NCBI GenBank assembly: GCA_030704615.1 | Contig: CM060732.1 | Coordinates: forward strand, 81,741,171-81,801,170 | Direction of reading: 5' to 3' | Origin: Takakia lepidozioides | Taxonomy: Eukaryota > Streptophyta > Takakiopsida > Takakiales > Takakiaceae | Length of the DNA stretch: 60,000 bases | In this document: in pieces, positions 11,638-21,135 of the stretch | Position numbering within the stretch: position 1 is the first letter of the stretch | How the letters are laid out: every line of letters starts with the position of its first letter | Program-made: the position numbers and the translations under genes | Notes under the pieces: generated by a model | Seen by the model: the letters and a program-made list of their open reading frames with translations, nothing else | Told to the model about the DNA's origin: nothing | Databases searched by the model: none

Positions 11638-11695
11638 GGGGGGGGGGGGGGAGTGACTGAGCAGTAGCAGCTGCTCAGTCACTCCCCCCCCCCCC
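11638..11695. repeat. Hairpin with G14/C12 base and 13-bp stem
   Basis: A run of 14 G (11638-11651) is followed by AGTGACTGAGCAG, a six-base loop (TAGCAG), the exact reverse complement CTGCTCAGTCACT and 12 C (11684-11695). The stem is at least 25 bp. It begins only six bases beyond the CACTA end at 11632. Confidence 0.95.
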
Positions 11696-11740
11696 ACCTT
11701 CTTTTCTTTTCTTTTCTTTGTCTCCTGAATAAGTTTGACA

Positions 11741-12120
11741 ATGATAGAGCTTAACTTTTTTTTTCACCTCTTCTTCACAAACAAACCCTATATAAGCATT
11801 CATGATGACCATCTGATTTTTTTTTCACCTCTTCTTCAATAACAGAATCCTAAACAAGTTTCACAAGGACAGCTCAATGTTTTTTTCTACCTCTTCTTCA
11901 CAAAGACACCCTAAATAAGCAATCACAATGACCATGTGTTTTTTTTTCACCTCATCTTCAATAACACAAACCTGAACAAGTTCCACAATAAACCGCTCAT
12001 TTTGTTACACATCTTCTTCACAAACAAAGCCTAAATAAGCTTGAAGTGACCATCTGTTTAATTTTCACCTCATCTACATTAACAAAAACCATTGCCTGTT
12101 TCACAATGAGGGGTCATATT
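11741..12120. repeat. Tandem array, unit about 60 bp (120-bp dimer)
   Basis: Repeated units start ttttttttcacctcttcttc, run through acaaac-aaccctaaataagc-type or aataacacaaacctgaacaag-type text, and end with tgaccatctg or agctcaatg. Two 60-bp subtypes alternate, giving about three 120-bp higher-order copies with decay towards 12100. No coding potential. Confidence 0.85.
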
Positions 12121-13030
12121 TTGGGGCCTGTTTACCTTCCAAGTGCTGGCACCAACTAAGAGCGGTCGGCCAATCCATCTCAACGTGCGTCCTCTGAGTT
12201 GTGGCTAGCAAAGCCTCCATGGGGGCAGCCCGCTTTGCGGCCTGGTTTTGGTGTGTGGTGAGCAGGGCCTCAAGATCAAGAGATCTTTCACTGAGTTTGT
12301 TAGCACTGCCCTTATGGTGGGATGCCCTCCCCTCATCAATTCTTGCTTTCTCTGCCAGTGTAGTCTCGTTACTTGAGCTTGAAGTTGATGTGCAGCCAGG
12401 AAACCCCCGAGCTCCACTGTACTTGTGGTTGATTGCTTTGCAATGTCTTCAATGAGAGCACCTGTTGACTTTGCCTTCCCTTCAAAATCAGCTTGCCTAT
12501 GCTGTAAACTTTCCAGCTTCTGTGCTAGTTATGCCACCTGGGCAGCTTTTACTTCCTGCTGCTCAATCTGAGATTGGTGTGTGACCAGCAGGCTGGTGAT
12601 ATTGCTGTAAGAACGGAGCCAAGGTAGCGGAGTGGCGAGTTGCTGCCGATGTGAATGACCATCTGAGTGGAAGTTGTGATGGGGGAATGCTTGCACGTGA
12701 GGCCTGGCTAGGCTCACGCCACGTCAGCAATCATCCACGTTTGCAGGCCCTAATTCCGTGCTGCCCCCCCCCCCCCCCCCCCCCACCCTATTACCGCGGA
12801 TCGGTTGTCGCCTATGTCCTTATTTTTTGATCCATCTTCATCGCCCCCACATGAATATTCTTTCCGACCGAGAACAATGGTAGGTTTGTGGATGGTTTAG
12901 GATCGAGGACATGATTTTTGAATGAGGAGATCGCCCGCTAGAGAATTGAATATTAACAACAAACCCTTTTTTTTGCAAAGTAGTTCATTCATTCCAACCC
13001 ACAAACATTTTTCAATGCCGGAATCTGAAG
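12121..13030. other. Intergenic stretch with a run of 21 C
   Basis: No recognisable gene. Contains a homopolymer of 21 C at 12764-12784 and, at 12709-12726, an 18-base string (taggctcacgccacgtca) that recurs exactly at 44413-44430 at the edge of element C. Short open frames at 12205-12455 have no recognisable domain. Confidence 0.55.
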
Positions 13031-13523
13031 ACCTACCCCAGGCAATCCCTAACTGTACTTACGGGAACGCGTGAAGAAACTTGAAAACAGTTTGGGGATG
13101 GAAGCAAACCAAAACACATTTTATTAAGTCTCGGTACTTGAACCTCAAGAACTATTGGAGGTTTCAGAGGAAATACTTCCAGAGTCTGCAGCAATTCATC
13201 TATGAACACAGCAGCCCATCCACAACGTTTTTTTTTTTCGCGACCCCCATGGAGAGGCGAATACATTGTTTGTTGGGACAACACCCGTGCGCAAGCTTCC
13301 GTGTAAACCGGAAAGCGGTAAGCTCTAGGGGGACTCGGGGACATGTAGTATCCTTGGAAACCGAAAGGTGTCTGCGTATTCAATGACTGGTGCCGAACTC
13401 TGGAAAGCAAGAAGAGGAATGGTGGTAGATGTTATCATCCAGAAATAGACAATGTAAGCAACCATCTGTCGAACGGGAATGACACAAGGAAATGCAACAT
13501 ATTTTGCACGACTAGAGCCGAAC
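13031..13523. other. Probable 3' flank of the methyltransferase-like gene, no confident gene
   Basis: A 125-codon minus-strand frame (13033-13410) is open but has no recognisable domain and no good start context. I treat it as non-coding 3' flank of the gene ending at 13524. Confidence 0.35.
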
Positions 13524-14030
13524 TTACTCACACTCAAAATCGGAGTCCACGTCGAGATCCTCGTCAGGCGCTTCGGGCTCCTCAAGAAGTCCCTCCGTGG
13601 ATGGGGCAGAAGTAGTGCCCGACTCATGCTGATGAAGCTCGCTTGAGAAGAGCTCCGTATCAGCCTCCATGCCGAAGAAGTGCCTTCCGGCGCTTTTACA
13701 TGCATGAAAAGTGCACCTGCAAATCGAAGATGAACGAGAAATCAAAACAGGGCTTCCCTAAGCTCATTGCCCACATTTCAAACACAATGTTCAGGGCCCC
13801 ACATGTTCCCATAGACAAGTCAACCACTCGTCCACCGTGACGGCTGCATGTCTCCACCAAAGTCTGCATGAAAGCTGGGGATTTCTCCCGTGCACCTCTC
13901 CAAGGGACACCAGTCGACCTTTTCGTAGTCCGACCCGAGTCCATGTAATTGAAGATTACATCATCCTCCACAGGCTCGCAGGTGGGGTCAGAGAGAGAAG
14001 ACTCCGGCCGAGGCCGGCATAACTAAGAGC
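13524..14030 (-). pseudogene. C-terminal exons of a SAM-dependent methyltransferase-like gene
   Basis: Two minus-strand segments. The upstream one (about 14027-13780) reads PESSLSDPTCEPVEDDVIF, then GVPWRGAREKSPAFMQTLVE and GGRVVDLSMGT. After a candidate intron, the terminal exon (13716-13524) reads FHACKSAGRHFFGMEADTEL and ends in an acidic tail DEDLDVDSDFECE. The order 'P-x-F-M-x-x-L(V/I)E, VxDLxxGT, ACxxxGRHxxGxExD' is that of N4/N6-type DNA methyltransferase folds (a DLxxGT loop followed by a GRHxxGxExD acidic loop). The N-terminal part is absent: the adjacent LINE ends about 10-20 bases upstream. No plausible full gene remains, so it may be a relic of a transposon-borne or host gene. The family call is moderate. 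Confidence 0.45.
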
Positions 14031-14051
14031 CACTTCACCTTGCGGCTACTG

Positions 14052-14065
14052 CCCCCTTTCGGGGG
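14052..14065 (-). repeat. LINE 3'-end hairpin with GAAA tetraloop
   Basis: On the minus (RNA sense) strand this reads CCCCC-GAAA-GGGGG, a five-base-pair GC stem with a GNRA tetraloop, a few dozen bases after the last ORF2 stop. Stringent-type LINEs are known to use a 3' stem-loop for recognition by their own reverse transcriptase. Its position at the element end fits that role, which is an inference. Confidence 0.7.
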
Positions 14066-14166
14066 TGGGCCCTATAACAAAAAAAGTGTCCAGGGGGACA
14101 CCAGGTGACCACTAAGAATAGAGGGGGCGAGGGTATTCCTAGGTACCCAGGGGTATCCTGGGGGAC

Positions 14167-14886
14167 CTAAGGTGCGTTTGAAGTGCCGGATTCCAGTTGG
14201 CGTTTGTTGGTGATAATAGTTGTGAGTGAACGGAGTGTCGTGAGATGGATTTCTTTGAAACATTTGTGGATGGGAAGAATGGGAATTTGGAAGTTATCAT
14301 GTATGTCCGTGATACTGGTGTTATGAATGCCACCTCGAGTGCCGGCTATGATGACAGTTAACGGGCCGGTTTTCCAGCCACGCCTTCGGAGTGCAAGGAT
14401 AAGCGGGGCATATTTTTGACGTTTTTCTAAGATTGAATCGTTTGGATAACGATCATGGCAAAATGTGAATTCAATGAAATGGATGGTGAGTTGTGGGGAT
14501 GGTAAGGTGGGGGGTAAAGTGTTGATAGGTAGACCTTGGACGAGGAGTATGTCCGGGCAAAGTCGAGCGGGGCACGAGCATGGTGATCGGGTACATATGC
14601 ATGGTAGTAGCCATGGTGGTACTGTGTGGTCGGGTGGCCGTCCCTGGTAGGTGCCTGCATTCATGAGCAAGAACCAACGGGTTTCAGCACGTTTTAGAAA
14701 GAGCTTATGGAGGTGCCAGACTGCCTGGTTATGACGCGTGATATGCAAGCCATGTATAACTGGGTGTGTACATTGGCTGAGGAGATGTGGCCAAGTGTCA
14801 CGAGCTTGGTGGGTGGTTGCACATAACGAGCAGTATGGGGATGGGAACAGATGTGGCCAGAAGATGTGTTTGCGTTGGTGGCCCAT
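14167..14886 (-). CDS. LINE 1 ORF2 C-terminal segment (zinc-knuckle region)
   Basis: A 239-codon open frame. Near its start it has C-x2-C...H...C (CSLCATTHQARDTWPHLLSQ then CTHP), the arrangement seen at the C-terminus of many LINE ORF2 proteins, followed by RHNQAVWHLHKLFL. The second half has EFTFCHDRYPNDSILEKRQK, RRRGWKTGPLTVIIAGTRGG and ends at 14167. It lies downstream of the RNase H segment in a different frame, so at least one frameshift separates them. Confidence 0.7.
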   Translation of the reverse strand: MGHQRKHIFWPHLFPSPYCSLCATTHQARDTWPHLLSQCTHPVIHGLHITRHNQAVWHLHKLFLKRAETRWFLLMNAGTYQGRPPDHTVPPWLLPCICTRSPCSCPARLCPDILLVQGLPINTLPPTLPSPQLTIHFIEFTFCHDRYPNDSILEKRQKYAPLILALRRRGWKTGPLTVIIAGTRGGIHNTSITDIHDNFQIPILPIHKCFKEIHLTTLRSLTTIITNKRQLESGTSNAP

Positions 14887-15068
14887 GTATTGGGCATATC
14901 GGAATTTGCGTGTTTGTCGGATTTGTGCGTCGGTGGTGGCTTTGGTTAGCCAGAAATGATTGGAGAGTTTATGGTGCAGAACATTGGATTGAGTCCATTT
15001 TTGGATGTGTACTTTGGTATGGCTGATGGAGGTTGCCGCTTGTTTATTTGCTTCTCTGGTCAGAGTGG

Positions 15069-15668
15069 TCAGGAGGTTTCGGACTGGTCTGGGTACAGGG
15101 GGGTCCGGAACGGGGTGTATGAACCAGAATGATGGGTGTGGGCGATGTGAATAGGGTCAATCGAGGGTTCAATTATGGGTTGGGAGGCGCCGAGTTGGGC
15201 GAGTAGGTCTGCTTCTTCATTACCATGGATGCCAGTATGCAAATGGACTTTGAGTGTATGGACTGGGTGGCCTAGGGAGATGGCCCGCTCGACAATAGCG
15301 GCAATGAGGTTGCGGTCGGGGTGATGATGATGGGCAGAGGGGTGGGAGATGTGGTTGCAAATGAGGAATAGTGAGGTAAGGCTGTCGGTGAAGATGTAGT
15401 GTGGGGGGGGGAAGGTGTCAAGTAGAGAGAGGGCGTCATAAATGGCCATGAGCTCAGCCCGGAGGATGGTGGCAAGGCCAGGGAGCCTGAAGGCAATGCC
15501 TTGACTGGTGCCGGCGTGGTAGATTCCATACCCTGCATTAGGTTTGGTGAGGGATCCGTCAGTGTAATGTGAATTGGCCAGTGGGTATTTGGGGATGGTG
15601 TTTTGTTGATATATTGCAGGGATTGGGGGTAGAGGTGTTGTTGGCGTGACCTGGAAAGGGCGTTGCAA
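15069..15668 (-). CDS. LINE 1 RNase H domain
   Basis: Contains the RNase H1 acidic residues in order: HYTDGSLTKPNAGYGIY (first Asp), LRAELMAIYDALSLL (Glu), YIFTDSLTSLFLI (second Asp) and GNEEADLLAQLGA (last Asp). RNase H removes the RNA strand during target-primed reverse transcription in LINE families that carry it. The frame is open for 200 codons. It is separated from the reverse transcriptase part by frameshifts at about 15.7-16.4 kb. Confidence 0.85.
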   Translation of the reverse strand: MQRPFQVTPTTPLPPIPAIYQQNTIPKYPLANSHYTDGSLTKPNAGYGIYHAGTSQGIAFRLPGLATILRAELMAIYDALSLLDTFPPPHYIFTDSLTSLFLICNHISHPSAHHHHPDRNLIAAIVERAISLGHPVHTLKVHLHTGIHGNEEADLLAQLGASQPIIEPSIDPIHIAHTHHSGSYTPFRTPLYPDQSETS

Positions 15669-16888
15669 TGTTCCAAGCTTTGTTGGTTTTGATCCGGGAC
15701 CATGTGGTGGGTGTATGGGTGTGGGAGATAATGTTTGGATAATGGATGGTGGCCTTTAGTTTATGAGTGATGGTGAGCAATTGTTCGAGCTGAGAAAAGA
15801 AAGATGGCGGTATGGCTGTATGCCGGGGGTTTTGGATGTGAAGAATCAGGGTTAGGGTGGGTTCCTTCCGTTTGAGATATTTGGGAAGAGGAGGGGTGTG
15901 AATATACTTAAGTTGGTTTGGGTCAATCGTGGCGAGTAGATTGACCCCTTCTGGGAGTTGTAGAAGAGGATGAGAGATATTAGGAGTGTTTTGTTGTGTG
16001 ACGATGAGGATTGTGGATGCAGTAGGAGAGGAGTGTGCAACAAGTTTTGCCTATTGAAGAGCTTCGTGAGAAGGAGAACCAGGTGGAGGGTGGGCAAGGC
16101 CCCGGCCTTCCCATTGTGTGCTGGGTGGCAATACCAGTGGCTCCAAAGATACAGTCTCTGTGGTGCGGGCTAGAGAATGTGGGCAATGCCATAAGGCATG
16201 TCAATGGGTTGGAGTAATATGAGTGAGTAAGCTGGAATGTGTTGATAAGTAAAGAGAGAATATCTTGGGGTATAGTATGGTGCGCACATGCTGTTTCCAA
16301 TTGAGTGAGGGACTGCGGTTTCTTGGGGGGAGTGTCTTTGAGGTAGCGATCAACAATATAATTCGGTAGCAAAGTCTTGTTTCGGGGGTTGTAGCGATTG
16401 TGGGGATGAGGTAGTAGTAGAGTATTTCTCCCAGAGCCACGTTAGTCTTGTATTGGGGATGAGGCTAATGAAGCGGCCATGTTGAGCGTAAATGTTGGAA
16501 AGGCGGGGGCCCATGTGGATTAGAGGTTGATCATGCTTGACATCTTTGTCAGGATTACATTCAGTTATGCAGATGTGCACGTTGGGGGTATAGAGTGGTT
16601 GGTGTATATATCTGTTATCTGTAGGTTGGGCGGGAGTGGTGTGTTGTTGGTGCATGTGTGTTAGATAGTTGGTGTTGGTTTGTTTATGGAAGGTGGTGAG
16701 GAGGGCAAGATTGTGTTCGGGGTCGCAATCGTCGTGTAGGCCGAAGAGGTCGTCTTCTATCTGCCATGTGTTGTCTGCGGAAGCGTACCCATTGACAGTG
16801 ATAGTATGTATCAATGCAGGTGGCTCCAAAGGCATCAATGGATGTTTGGGTTTTAACTCCTAGTATAGCTTCAATGATGTAAGCATTG
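15669..16888 (-). pseudogene. LINE 1 ORF2 linker between RT and RNase H, frameshifted
   Basis: Continuous weak coding in changing frames joins the RT and RNase H parts: a 162-codon frame (16350-16838) with NPDKDVKHDQPLIHMGPRLS, then short frames at 16372-15980 and 16097-15852. Codon and base composition (G-poor) match the rest of the LINE. At least three frame changes are needed to read through. Confidence 0.6.
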
Positions 16889-18541
16889 TTATTGTGGTCG
16901 TATTGTGGTGAAGATGGGGTGGATGGTGCGGTGGTTAGGGGGGGGGTGGGATCCTTGCATAGTAGGTGAGGGGTTGGATGGCGTATGCAAGTGGCGGATA
17001 GGTTCAGGGTATTGTGTGGTAGTTACTTGAGAGGAGAAATCAGATTCTATGTTTGTTTGGGTATTGGTGGCATATGCCGTTTTGAGTGTTTGGTAGATGG
17101 AGGTAGTAGGGGTAGAACGGTACTGGGGGAGCAGGTCTTGAGCCGTATGCGGATAATAGAGGCATGGGAGGTCACATTGTAGAGTGCAAGCGGTCGAGGG
17201 ATGGCAGAAGAGGGTACGAAGATGATGTAGGTAGCAATTGGTTTTGGTCGTGGCTCGGGAGAATTTAAGAGTGAATTTGCTAGGTTTTAAAAGTCTATGG
17301 CCAGTGGCAGTAGTAAGTTGGGTGAGGGAGGTGATGTGTCGTTCTTTGAAATATGTGAGGATGAGGACCTTTTGTTTGGGATAAGAAATGTCAAATTGTG
17401 GTAGAGAAGGGCTTGTAAGCCATGCGCGTTCTAAGGGTGATGAGGTGTTAGGATAGTCAGGCAGATCAGTTTGTATGCTAATTTTCATTTGGCGCAGGAT
17501 AAGTAGTGTGCGTGCAGTGGGGGAGTGTAGGCAGGCTTGTGGGTGCAGGGATGCTAATGAGTATAGGCCATTGTATTTAGATGCAAGGTATTTGAGAAGT
17601 CCCTGATAAATGATACCTAGACGCCCAGGATCGTTGAGTGCTTCTTTTAATTGGGTGCCTAATGTGCGAGCATATGAGATGATTAATGGGCTCGAACCAA
17701 TGCCGTAGTGGTCCGTAGGTAGTTGTGTGAGGGCATTGGGGGTGTTAGTTGGTAGACCACATACACGTTTTGTTAGCTGGATAATACTTTTATCAAGTTT
17801 TTTGATGTCTGATACGAAGAAGGGCGCGGCGTGGAACGAGTATTGAATTTGTGTTTGTAGTACTGATTGAATGATTGATAGTTTTGGTCGAATGATAATT
17901 GGGGATTTGAGCAGAGCAATACTTTTGGTAGTGAGTTTGGATGATGTAGATTCTTTTTGGATATGCCAAATAAGGGAGGGAACGAGTTGTATGCCTAAGT
18001 AAGTGTATGGCTCGTCTGGTCCTAGGAAGGGGAAGGGTGTGTTTTGGTAGTGTACATAGAGTTTACAATGTGAGGCTATGGCAGTTTTGGTGAGACGACT
18101 ATGATGTGTGGCGGCTGTGATGGCGCACTTGTGTAAGCTAAGTTCCATGCCTGACCATAGGTTGAATCTGAGTAGTTTATTAACTTGTCGGTAGAGGTGT
18201 TGTGGTTTATGTGCCAGGATGGCTAGGTCGTCTGCATATGCTGCAGCTGAGATGTCACTTGAGGAGGTTTTGTAGTGATAGCCAAGCTTGCCTCGAGCTA
18301 GCCATCGAAGTAGGGGTTCTAGGAAGATAATGAATAGGTAGGGGCTTAAGATGTCACCCTGGATAGTTCCACGAAGGATGGGGATAGGCGGGGTGGAGCC
18401 ATAGTATGTGCCAAAGTATTCAGTAGTGTTGTTTGTGTAGATGTTTCCTATTAGTTGGACGGCATCGGTGGGGTACCCAAGATCAAGCATGATAGCAAGT
18501 AATCTGGCATGGTCTATGGAGCCGAAGGCATTTTTAAATCG
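16889..18541 (-). CDS. LINE 1 ORF2, reverse transcriptase palm and thumb
   Basis: The catalytic motif AAAYADDLAILAHKP (F/YxDD box) lies about 80 residues in, after RGTIQGDILSPYLFIIF (RT motif with QGD..SPYLF). The frame runs to 16889. Upstream it continues from the endonuclease/fingers part (18514-21135), but the two are out of register by one base in an A5 run at about 18533-18537: ...LLYIDLK in one frame, NAFGSIDHARLL in the next. A sixth A would restore a continuous product, so this is either decay or a homopolymer sequence error. Confidence 0.88.
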   Translation of the reverse strand, partial: RFKNAFGSIDHARLLAIMLDLGYPTDAVQLIGNIYTNNTTEYFGTYYGSTPPIPILRGTIQGDILSPYLFIIFLEPLLRWLARGKLGYHYKTSSSDISAAAYADDLAILAHKPQHLYRQVNKLLRFNLWSGMELSLHKCAITAATHHSRLTKTAIASHCKLYVHYQNTPFPFLGPDEPYTYLGIQLVPSLIWHIQKESTSSKLTTKSIALLKSPIIIRPKLSIIQSVLQTQIQYSFHAAPFFVSDIKKLDKSIIQLTKRVCGLPTNTPNALTQLPTDHYGIGSSPLIISYARTLGTQLKEALNDPGRLGIIYQGLLKYLASKYNGLYSLASLHPQACLHSPTARTLLILRQMKISIQTDLPDYPNTSSPLERAWLTSPSLPQFDISYPKQKVLILTYFKERHITSLTQLTTATGHRLLKPSKFTLKFSRATTKTNCYLHHLRTLFCHPSTACTLQCDLPCLYYPHTAQDLLPQYRSTPTTSIYQTLKTAYATNTQTNIESDFSSQVTTTQYPEPIRHLHTPSNPSPTMQGSHPPPNHRTIHPIFTTIRPQ

Positions 18542-21135
18542 ATATATAGAAGATAGATGTCTTGTTTTGTAAGTTTAGCATCTTCAAGTGCGGAGAAAAC
18601 ATATTGTATTTGTCGTGTTGTACTACGTGTAGCTCGGAATCCTTCTTGGGGGTCACTGAGAATTTGGTGTTGCTCGCCATATCTTGATAGCATTGTGGTG
18701 AGCGTACTGGTGAATAGCTTGTATATGGTGTTGGCCAGTGCTATGGGTCTGTAATTACTGAGATCTGTAGGATCACCTTTTTTGAAGAGTAGAATGGTCT
18801 GGCTGTGTTTCCAGGAGTGTGGGATTTGTTTTAGTTTGTAACAGAGTTGAAAAAATTTAAAAATGAGGTAGTGAAGTTGAGGGTTTAATGCTTGAAGTAT
18901 AGCATTGGGTATAAGATCGGGGCCCGGGGCTTTCGATTTTGATAGTTTTTTTAGACATGATTCGTAAAGATCAATTGTGAATAGGTCTATGATGCGATCC
19001 GTTAGGGATCCTCTATTGTCAATCGAGAAGCCATCTATATCATGCCACAGATAGTGTTTAGCTTTACACATGCAATTGGCAGAGTGGAGACGGGGATGTA
19101 AGTAGTTTGGAACTGCAGGTGTGTATGTTGATGTTTGTGACCATATTTCTTGGTTGATGTCTGTTGGATTGGTTAGCAAGTGGTTGTGTCTGTGTTTGAG
19201 ACAGTCGATGGGTGGGTTGAGGGCAGGGTTAAAGATGGCTTTGTGAGCTTTTTTGGGGTGGTCGCGTAGCAATTGGTTAAAAGAGGAGACGAATTTTTTG
19301 TGATTGTCGACGGCTTTTTGTTTGGTAATATTGTAAGCGGCTTTTTTGGCATCTCTGCCAACTTTGGAGAGAGCAGCTGTCCATTTTGGAATATCTTGAA
19401 GATTGGCAGGTGGTGGCATGAGTACTTGACACGTTGTTAAGGTATTTAGGCAAGTGATACGTGGGTCCGATGTCCAGTTGTTCCCCTGGTGAATGGGGGT
19501 AGTGGCGGATATAATAGCGAGGGCACGCCTGATCGTGTGGTATGTGTTAAGATGTGATGTCCATATACGTTTTTGAGTACGGGTAAGGTAGCCACCATTT
19601 TGTTTTGAGCGTGCAGTTTGTGGGATTTCAGGGGGGGTAGAGCAGGTGGTAATCACACTTTTGGTCATTTTTTGCATTGAAGTTGTGAGTATGGTCTCGG
19701 CGTCGTTCCATGCTTTGTCAGGGGACTGCGCGAGGTTTGCTTCGGAGAGTATATTGGAGAGTCTTAGCATGAGGTGTAAGGATATTGGCTGGAAGTGTTT
19801 TAGAAAGACGATTATGTTATTGTGGGGAAGTGGGGATAAGATTCTAGATTGCGGCGGTGGAACATGTATGGGTGGGATAGGTCGAAAGGGGATGATGGAT
19901 GCTGGGATGGTGACTGAGACGGGATAATGGTATGAGTTGCATAAACTATTAATGTGTACATGACTGTTGAGGTATGAGGGGATGTCATTTTGTGTCTTGA
20001 AGTAGAAACCATCAAGAAGACTGAGGGATGAGTAGTTAAGTCCACCTTGTTTGGAGTAATGGTGATCGGCCGGTATATAACGGAGGTGGTGTGAGTAAGT
20101 GAATTTTGCCCATTCATGGTCAATGGTTGATGGAGGTTTGTGAACACCATTGTATGTGTGGCCCATGAGGGCAATGTCCCTGTTGAAATCGCCTACTAGG
20201 ATGTAGTGTTGGGATTGGTTGGAGGGTTGTGTGAGTGTGTTAGAGATGGTGAGTAGGATATCAGGGATCAGGGGGAGATCTTTGGCATGTGAGGGCATGT
20301 ACAAGTGGGTAAGAATAATGGGAGGGATAGCGGGGAGGTGTAGCTTGATGATTTGAAGGTGTGATCGGAGGGAGAGAGCAACAGGTATTTTGACCGTGGT
20401 GCTAGGGGAGTGATGTGTACGAAGGATACCAAAAGCCACTCCGCCCCGAGTGGGATGATATGGCGCGGAGCGTCTAAGTAGGCATTGTGCGGCTGTGAAA
20501 GAACTGTCATATAGCAAATAGTAGACTGGAAGGAGATTGTTGATGTAGGAGCTGTTAGGGCCGTGTGTGTTGAGTTTAGTTTCTTGTAATAGAATGATAT
20601 GCGGAGGTGTAGAGTCCATTAGATGGATAAAGCTTTGAATGCTGGTAGCAAGTGACCCTACATTCCAGGTGAGTATGTTGAGTGCGTGTGCTTGCTGGGA
20701 GGAGGGGGCATGTGGGGGACTGTTGGGTCTAGGGGGTGTTGGAGGTGGGTCATTGGTGTGGCTGGGCAAGCAAGGTGTAATGACTGGTGGCGGTATCATG
20801 GGAGGGAGTTGATATCCAGGGATGTCTGTCTTGGCATGGAGGGTTGCAGTGAGAATATTTTTGGAAATGAATGGGAATTTGTTGGTGAGAGTATCTAGCT
20901 CGTGTAAGGTAGCAGCTGGGTGTGCTAGGTGTTCGCCAAGAATCTTGTGAACTACTCTGGGTTTGGCTTGTAGTAGGTCAAGAGATACGTGGAGATTGTG
21001 TAGGTAGTGTGGGGGTGCTAGGTATCTGTGAGGTAGTGTGGGTAGCTCATGCAGTTGGTGTAGTAGCAAACGTATGTGTATGTCTGGTTGGGTTAAAGTA
21101 ATCATTGCATATTGAGGGGATTGGAGAGATGACAA
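18514..21135 (-). CDS. LINE 1 ORF2, endonuclease and N-terminal reverse transcriptase
   Basis: An open frame of 873 codons. After a Pro-rich leader, residues about 155-420 resemble an AP-endonuclease domain: LNILTWNVGSLATS, IILLQETKL (catalytic Glu), ILVGDFNRD (Asp/Asn) and, later, an expected SDH-like position that reads less clearly (NSYHYPVSV). The endonuclease nicks target DNA. The RT fingers follow: LSKSKAPGPDLIPNAILQAL, HSWKHSQTILLFKKGDPTDL, SNYRPIALANTIYKLF and QEGFRATRSTTRQIQ. The frame is lost at about 18535 (see the next ORF2 segment). Confidence 0.88.
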   Translation of the reverse strand: MSSLQSPQYAMITLTQPDIHIRLLLHQLHELPTLPHRYLAPPHYLHNLHVSLDLLQAKPRVVHKILGEHLAHPAATLHELDTLTNKFPFISKNILTATLHAKTDIPGYQLPPMIPPPVITPCLPSHTNDPPPTPPRPNSPPHAPSSQQAHALNILTWNVGSLATSIQSFIHLMDSTPPHIILLQETKLNTHGPNSSYINNLLPVYYLLYDSSFTAAQCLLRRSAPYHPTRGGVAFGILRTHHSPSTTVKIPVALSLRSHLQIIKLHLPAIPPIILTHLYMPSHAKDLPLIPDILLTISNTLTQPSNQSQHYILVGDFNRDIALMGHTYNGVHKPPSTIDHEWAKFTYSHHLRYIPADHHYSKQGGLNYSSLSLLDGFYFKTQNDIPSYLNSHVHINSLCNSYHYPVSVTIPASIIPFRPIPPIHVPPPQSRILSPLPHNNIIVFLKHFQPISLHLMLRLSNILSEANLAQSPDKAWNDAETILTTSMQKMTKSVITTCSTPPEIPQTARSKQNGGYLTRTQKRIWTSHLNTYHTIRRALAIISATTPIHQGNNWTSDPRITCLNTLTTCQVLMPPPANLQDIPKWTAALSKVGRDAKKAAYNITKQKAVDNHKKFVSSFNQLLRDHPKKAHKAIFNPALNPPIDCLKHRHNHLLTNPTDINQEIWSQTSTYTPAVPNYLHPRLHSANCMCKAKHYLWHDIDGFSIDNRGSLTDRIIDLFTIDLYESCLKKLSKSKAPGPDLIPNAILQALNPQLHYLIFKFFQLCYKLKQIPHSWKHSQTILLFKKGDPTDLSNYRPIALANTIYKLFTSTLTTMLSRYGEQHQILSDPQEGFRATRSTTRQIQYVFSALEDAKLTKQDIYLLYIDLKMPSAP

